17,706 bases of DNA. It comes from DATEAV01 sp964575425. GTDB lineage: Bacteria > Chloroflexota > Anaerolineae > Anaerolineales > E44-bin32. Shown one piece after another: positions 13,341-17,706 of the stretch. Each line of letters starts with the position of its first letter. Positions within the stretch are counted from its first letter, which is position 1. The DNA lies in contig CAZNRD010000052.1 of the NCBI GenBank assembly GCA_964575425.1, forward strand, positions 1 through 17,706, in the 5' to 3' direction. The position numbers and the translations under genes were made by a program. The notes under the pieces are model-generated. The model did not search any database. It was not told the origin of the DNA and was given only the letters and a program-made list of their open reading frames with translations.

Positions 13341-16200
13341 GATCGAGCGCTTCGCCGAAAAGGTCCGGCTTGCCCGCCAGGCGGCGATGGCCGAGCTGCC
13401 CCAGCGCGGCACCAGCGGGCTCGAGCTCGAATGGAACCTCCTCGACTCGCGCTTCCATCCCCTCCAGACCGTGGGCGCCGGCCCCGGGCAGCGCTCCTTC
13501 GCCGACGTGCTGCGCGACGATTTCCTGCCCCCCTGGCTGGCCGAACGCACCCAGCTCGAGGTCTACCACTGGATGATCGAGTGGACGACGCGGCCGCACT
13601 ACTCGCCGCTGGTCACCGTCTACGAAGCCCGGCTGCTCGAAGCTTGTCTTCTCAACGCTCTGGCTCGCGCCGGGCAGGCCTTCGGCGAGCGCCTCTACGC
13701 CTTCCACGGCAACCTCCTCAGCACTGTCCAGGTTGACCACGCCTCCATCCCCGGCGGCTGGAACCTGGCCAAGCGCCGCTACCTCGAGAGATGCGTCGAC
13801 CTCTACGGCGCCACCCTGGCCACCGCCGGCCTCCACGTCAATCTCTCCCTGCCCGAGCCGCTCCTGACCTGGGACTTCATGCACCTCGCACCCCCCGAGC
13901 GCGAGAACGGCCACCTCGACAGCTACAAGAACCGCGTCTACGTCGAGGCGGCGCGTCTCCTGCGCGCCTTCGCCTCGCTCTTCATCGCCACCTCCGCCAG
14001 CACCCCACTTCAACCTCAGGAGCGAGACGGACGCCCCTGCGTCGTGCTCACGAATTTCGACTCGGTCCGCTGCCTCACCTTCCCGAACCCCGAGGACATC
14101 GACCTGCCCGATCTCTACCGCTCCCACGCCGACTACCTGCACCTCTCTTACGACCTCGTCCGCCGCGGCATCCGCTTTGGCAACAACAACTGGACCCCCA
14201 CTCGCGCCCGCTCCTTCGTCGAGCCGGTCGAGCGCCTGATCTCGATCAGCAGCGATCAACTCAGCGCCCTCTACCGCAGCGGCCTGTACGCCGCCGGAGA
14301 GCCGTCTTCGCTCGAGGACATGGCACAGCAGATCGTCATGCAGAACCTGCGCGCCCGCATCGACCTGCCCATGGCGCGGGTCGAGATCCGCACCGACGAG
14401 GGCGGCCACCCGCTTGACCTAGAGATCGCCAACGTGGCGCTGCGCGAGCTGCTCCTCCTGCGCCTCTACGGTGATCCGAAGTACGCCCGCGCCTTCCGCT
14501 ACGACGCCGAAGATATCGCCCGTGCCCGCCGCAACGAGAGGCGGGCAGCCGAGTGCGGCCTGCGCGGTGAAATCGAAGACCCGTTCAGCGGCAAGCCGCT
14601 TCTCATGCGCCAGTTCCTGCAGCGGACGCTGGCGGAGGTCTCACCTCTGGCCGAGGCCCTCGAGATGCATGCGCTGCTGGCTCCCCTGCGGGAGATGGCC
14701 GATGAAGCCCCGAACACTGCCGAACGTATGCGCGCCCGCCTGCGGGCCGAGCTGGGCGATCAAGACATCGTGCCTGCGGAACTGCTACGCCTCCTGGCCG
14801 AGGAACGAGAACAGCAGGTGGCAGCCGACATCGAGCGCATCGCCGCCGATCTGCCGGCCCTGGACGAGGAGGGGGCGCGCTTGCGCGAGCTGTGGGGCCG
14901 GGCGCGCGACCACGCCCGTCACGAACCGGCCGCGCCGATCCGCTTCCGTCCAGCACTCGGCGCAATTATCGAGATCCGTTACCCCGACAAGGCCAGCGAA
15001 GTCATCGATCTCGCGCGCGAGTTGATCCGCATCCCCTCTGTCAGCGTCGCCGCTCCCGGCGGCCAGCGCCTCGACGAGGTCCGCCGCGCCGCCACCTTCG
15101 TCTTCGACTACCTGCGCCAGGCGGGGCTGGAGGTACGAAGCTTCGACCGCGGCCCCTACCCCGCCGTCCTGGCCCTCTTCCCGGGCCAGGCCTCTCCACC
15201 CATCCTGCTCAGCGGCCACTACGACGTCGTCGAGCCGGAGCCCGACGACAGCCAGTTCGAGCCGCGGCTCGACGGAGACTACCTCTGGGGCCGCGGCGCC
15301 TGCGACATGAAGACCGTCGTCGCCACGTACCTCGTCTGGATGAAAGACGTCCGCCGTCGAGCGGCTCCCTATCCGGACATCGGTCTGCTCCTGGTGGGCA
15401 ATGAAGAGACTGGTGAGTCGGATCCCTGTGGCACACCCCATGTCCTGCGCAAGTTGGAGGAAGAGGGAAACGCTGCGCCTTGCCTGCTGATCGCCGGCGA
15501 ACGCACGGGCGAGCGAGGCGATGAGAAGTTCGGCAGCATCTGTCTGCAGAATCGAGGGCTGCTGCGCCTCGAACTCCGCGCCCGTGGCAGCCGAGGTCAC
15601 TCCGGCCTGGCATCGAGCGGCGTGGACCTGGGCGCTCGCCTGCTCCAGGCACGCCTCGATCTGTTGCGCCGCCTCGCTCCCTTGGCTCATTTCGAAGGAG
15701 ATGGACCCTGGCGAACCACTATCCACTTCCCCTTCATGCACTTCGGTGAGCCCGGCCTGTTCAACATCACGGCTGAAGATGGCGTGCTCGGCGTCGAGCT
15801 GCGCCCGATCCCTGATGACGACGTTGACCGGCTGCTGAGCGAAATCCGCGCCTACTGCCAGCAGGTCGAGCTTCAGATGCATGTGATCGCATCCGAGAAC
15901 GGCATCGCTTGCGACCCGCAGAATCCGTATCTGCAGCACCTGCTGCAGGCCCTGCGCCAGGCGAGCGGTGTGGAGCCGTCCATAAGTCGCAAGCTGCCCG
16001 CGACGAGCGCCCGTTTCGCCCCCGGCGGGCAGGGAATCGTCTGGGGTCAGTCCGGCATCGGGCCTCACGCCGCCGAAGAACGCCATTTCGTGCCCAGCAT
16101 CGAGCCCTACTACCAGGCTCTGGAGACGCTCGGTCGGAGGCTGATCGAAGCCACACCGCAGGCTGTCCCGAAGACGACGACCCGGCAGCCATCGCGCTGA
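13321..16200 (+). CDS. Fusion of a glutamate-cysteine-ligase-like domain and an M20 metallopeptidase
   Basis: A 959-aa two-domain protein. Residues 1 to about 480 look like a carboxylate-amine (glutamate-cysteine-type) ligase: GLELEWNLLD at 33-42, GLHVNLSLPEP at 170-180, a long middle with RFGNNNWTPTRARSF, and VEIRTDEGG further on. Such enzymes join a gamma-carboxylate to an amine using ATP. About 480-550 is a charged helical linker. From about 555 to 940 is an M20 (ArgE/DapE/carboxypeptidase G2) amidohydrolase with all expected residues: His633 and Asp635 (SGHYD), Asp662 (GRGACDMK), Glu695 and Glu696 (NEETGE), Glu727 and His916. The ATG at 13321 has GGAGGG 5 nt upstream and lies 20 nt inside the aminotransferase gene, so translation is coupled. 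One chain thus holds a bond-making and a bond-breaking active site. The ligase assignment is by motif and less sure than the M20 one. Confidence 0.85.
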   Translation: MPWSTSEIERFAEKVRLARQAAMAELPQRGTSGLELEWNLLDSRFHPLQTVGAGPGQRSFADVLRDDFLPPWLAERTQLEVYHWMIEWTTRPHYSPLVTVYEARLLEACLLNALARAGQAFGERLYAFHGNLLSTVQVDHASIPGGWNLAKRRYLERCVDLYGATLATAGLHVNLSLPEPLLTWDFMHLAPPERENGHLDSYKNRVYVEAARLLRAFASLFIATSASTPLQPQERDGRPCVVLTNFDSVRCLTFPNPEDIDLPDLYRSHADYLHLSYDLVRRGIRFGNNNWTPTRARSFVEPVERLISISSDQLSALYRSGLYAAGEPSSLEDMAQQIVMQNLRARIDLPMARVEIRTDEGGHPLDLEIANVALRELLLLRLYGDPKYARAFRYDAEDIARARRNERRAAECGLRGEIEDPFSGKPLLMRQFLQRTLAEVSPLAEALEMHALLAPLREMADEAPNTAERMRARLRAELGDQDIVPAELLRLLAEEREQQVAADIERIAADLPALDEEGARLRELWGRARDHARHEPAAPIRFRPALGAIIEIRYPDKASEVIDLARELIRIPSVSVAAPGGQRLDEVRRAATFVFDYLRQAGLEVRSFDRGPYPAVLALFPGQASPPILLSGHYDVVEPEPDDSQFEPRLDGDYLWGRGACDMKTVVATYLVWMKDVRRRAAPYPDIGLLLVGNEETGESDPCGTPHVLRKLEEEGNAAPCLLIAGERTGERGDEKFGSICLQNRGLLRLELRARGSRGHSGLASSGVDLGARLLQARLDLLRRLAPLAHFEGDGPWRTTIHFPFMHFGEPGLFNITAEDGVLGVELRPIPDDDVDRLLSEIRAYCQQVELQMHVIASENGIACDPQNPYLQHLLQALRQASGVEPSISRKLPATSARFAPGGQGIVWGQSGIGPHAAEERHFVPSIEPYYQALETLGRRLIEATPQAVPKTTTRQPSR

Positions 16201-16865
16201 TGGCGCCTCGGGGAGGCCCTGCCAGGTTGCCGCGAGGAGGACATCCAATCGACGGATTTGGCCCGTCGGCCCAGCAGTGCTGCCAGACCACGGCCTCACC
16301 AACTTTCCAATGCGCGGTTCCGGCCTCTCGCCCCATCGCGGCTGTGGAGAACCTTTTCCAGCGGCGCAAGGGGCTGCGGACCTTTGTTCGGTCAACGGTG
16401 ATGCACTCATACTCCGCCTGCTGCTGCCGCTGACCACGCGCGGTGACCGGTCCCTGCGCGAAAGATTCGACGGACAGCAGGCTCGAGCCTGGCCAACTGG
16501 CAGCGACCGCCAGCCCGCCCGCTGCGGCTTCAGCAGGGGAGCCCTGCCCCAGGCTGTGGTCACAGAAGGGCACGGGAGCAGGAGGAAAGGCCCCTCCCCA
16601 CTCAACACCATACCATGTTCCAGAGAGCGTGGCTCCACAGCCTGCCCCGGACCCAGACAGCCGGGATCACCCTCATCGCCTCACCGAAACCGCTTTTCCT
16701 GCCTTGACGGATTGGCGACACTGCTCGATGGAGTCGGTCGCTTGTGCTATGCTTGGGCGGTGAACACCCATGGGAGTGTAACGTCGTCAACAACCTTCCC
16801 CGCGAGCGCCGGACGGCGCTGACTTCCATCAACGCTCACCCTAATTGCCTCCAGGAGCCGCACTC
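16201..16865. other. Non-coding gap after the fusion gene
   Basis: Open frames exist on both strands but none resembles a known protein, has a good ribosome binding site, or shows a domain pattern. No intrinsic terminator with a T-run is visible after the fusion gene. A possible extended -10 for the DUF3786 gene (TGCTATGCT) ends at 16753. The region may hold worn-down remains of a gene, but I cannot identify one. Confidence 0.4.
16745..16753 (+). promoter_or_regulatory. Possible extended -10 promoter element
   Basis: TGCTATGCT: a TGn motif followed by TATGCT (four of six consensus bases), with no good -35. It lies about 110 nt upstream of the DUF3786 start. It is similar in form to the TGCTAGAAT at 11846-11854. 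Confidence 0.25.
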
Positions 16866-17564
16866 ATGACCGGCCTCACCGACAAGGCCACCGGCGATCA
16901 CTTCTCCGCGCGCGAGGAGATCGAGCACGCGCAGCGGCGCTGGCAAGACAGCATGCTGCAGCAAATCGACAGCCTGCGCCAGGAGGTGCGCACTCGCCCG
17001 CCGCAACAGGTCGCCCTGCTCTCCGGCGCAGAGTTGACAGACCGCGGTTTCTCGCTCCACTACTGGGGCCGCCCCGTCTCTTTCGATTGGCCGGACCTCG
17101 CCCCGCGCTGGGCTGATGACGGCCAGCCATGCCCGGCCTTCGACGCTGCCATGCTGCTGTACTACCTGCACCGCGCCGACGGCACGCCAATGGCCGACCG
17201 CTGGATCAGCTTTCGCGAATTGCCCGGCGGGACGTTCTACGTGCTGGCCTATCAGCGCTACAGCGGCGACCGCCTGGCCCAGACCTTCGGAAGCGATCCG
17301 GAGGCTTTCAACACCGCCTGCCGCTCGCTCGGTGGCTGGCCCCTTCCCGCCATCTCCTCCTATGCTTTCGCCTTCCAGCCCCTGCCGCGCATCTGCCTGG
17401 CAGCCGTCCTGTGGCCCGGCGAGGACGAGTTTCCACCCAAAGCCCACGTCCTCTTTGACGCCGCTGCCAGCCACTACATGACCACCGATGGGCTTGGCCT
17501 GCTCGGCGGTGGGCTCGCAGGCCGACTCTGCCGCAAGGCCGCCAGCCTGCACACCCCTGGCTGA
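16866..17564 (+). CDS. DUF3786 domain protein
   Basis: A 232-aa protein matching the DUF3786 pattern, a family found mainly in anaerobes and without an established biochemical function. Seen: a helical N terminus with a likely short coiled coil (REEIEHAQRRWQDSMLQQID), LHYWGRPVSFDWPD near 62-75, MLLYYLHRADGTPMADRWIS near 95-114 followed by FRELPGGTFYVLAYQRYSGD, a Trp/Pro-rich sheet (PLPRICLAAVLWPGEDEFPP) and the closing HVLFDAAASHYMTTDGL. No signal peptide or membrane segment is seen, so it is probably cytoplasmic. ATG at 16866 has AGGAG 8 nt upstream; an in-frame TTG seven codons earlier overlaps that site and is less likely. The next gene begins 25 nt after its stop on the same strand, so they may share a transcript. 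Confidence 0.8.
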   Translation: MTGLTDKATGDHFSAREEIEHAQRRWQDSMLQQIDSLRQEVRTRPPQQVALLSGAELTDRGFSLHYWGRPVSFDWPDLAPRWADDGQPCPAFDAAMLLYYLHRADGTPMADRWISFRELPGGTFYVLAYQRYSGDRLAQTFGSDPEAFNTACRSLGGWPLPAISSYAFAFQPLPRICLAAVLWPGEDEFPPKAHVLFDAAASHYMTTDGLGLLGGGLAGRLCRKAASLHTPG

Positions 17565-17589
17565 GTGCGTGGTGAGGGCAGTGCTAGAA

Positions 17590-17706
17590 ATGGAATGCTT
17601 CTCCCTCCCACCCCCCACACGCACCAGGCTCGCCGATCACCTGGCCTTTCTCTACGGCGAGCAGCGCGAACCCTCACTCTTGGCCCGCCTCGAACATCTG
17701 CTCAGC
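17590..17706 (+). CDS. N terminus of a protein cut by the window edge, possibly a GH13 sugar phosphorylase
   Basis: Only 39 codons are present, from ATG at 17590 to the window end. The stretch RLADHLAFLYGEQREPSLLA resembles the N-terminal helices of GH13 sucrose/glucosylglycerate phosphorylase-like enzymes, which often begin with a similar HL-x-FLYG pattern. That is a tentative recognition, since no catalytic region is visible. GAGGG at 17574-17578 is a possible ribosome binding site, somewhat far (11 nt) from the ATG. An in-frame GTG at 17581 is too close to it. Confidence 0.45.
   Translation, partial: MECFSLPPPTRTRLADHLAFLYGEQREPSLLARLEHLLS

Noticed and set aside
16310..16430. A possible transposase end (VENLFQRRKGLR) in the gap after the fusion gene
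   Set aside because: The similarity is a few residues only, with no catalytic residues or terminal repeats, so it is not supportable.
14785..16638. A 617-codon minus-strand open frame opposite the M20 domain
   Set aside because: It is the GC-rich antisense shadow of a gene with complete M20 motifs. It has no domain pattern or ribosome binding site of its own.
1..17706. CRISPR arrays, tRNA or rRNA genes
   Set aside because: No regularly spaced repeats of CRISPR type and no tRNA or rRNA signature were seen on either strand.

Overview
The window is high-GC DNA, by eye well above 60%, with codons ending mostly in G or C. It looks like a piece of a Chloroflexota (Anaerolineae-type) chromosome or metagenome bin. 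The grounds are a Ser/Thr-Pro linked Ig-like surface protein remnant, a DUF3786 gene, a NYN remnant, and an L-aspartate oxidase/quinolinate synthase NAD pathway. This taxonomic guess comes from protein style, not from a marker gene.

Layout. Positions 1-1700 are gene wreckage. A frameshifted Ig-like surface protein (1-848) abuts a 5'-truncated DUF429 gene on the other strand (852-1282). Positions 1716-5275 are a compact minus-strand operon nadC-nadA-nadB, which makes nicotinate mononucleotide from aspartate. nadA overlaps nadC by 7 nt. nadB follows nadA in the same frame and probably starts at CTG. An intact DUF429 gene (5677-6453) follows, preceded by a small basic ORF. The two DUF429 copies are direct repeats flanking the nad operon. 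Positions 6698-7391 hold a hairpin-rich non-coding stretch, a broken helix-turn-helix regulator and a repeated 23-bp motif resembling an IS21-type end.

Positions 7392-10937 hold an FAD-dependent D-amino-acid dehydrogenase (minus), divergent from a 1-pyrroline-5-carboxylate dehydrogenase (plus) with a histone-H1-like Lys/Ala/Pro tail. A perfect 12-bp palindrome and a two-helix membrane protein come next. Both enzymes point to amino-acid catabolism. Positions 10938-11835 are mostly non-coding, with a truncated NYN gene that keeps its promoter and a leader terminator.

The most interesting part is 11836-16200. A promoter, a short ORF with three His codons among its first seven, a segment able to pair with the terminator, and a strong intrinsic terminator precede a two-gene operon. 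That operon encodes a PLP aminotransferase and a 959-aa protein. The protein joins a glutamate-cysteine-ligase-like domain to a complete M20 metallopeptidase domain. The set resembles in logic a protect-transaminate-deprotect route, as in LysW-type amino-acid biosynthesis, but with different enzyme classes. The window ends with a DUF3786 gene (16866-17564) and the first 39 codons of another gene, possibly a GH13-type sugar phosphorylase.
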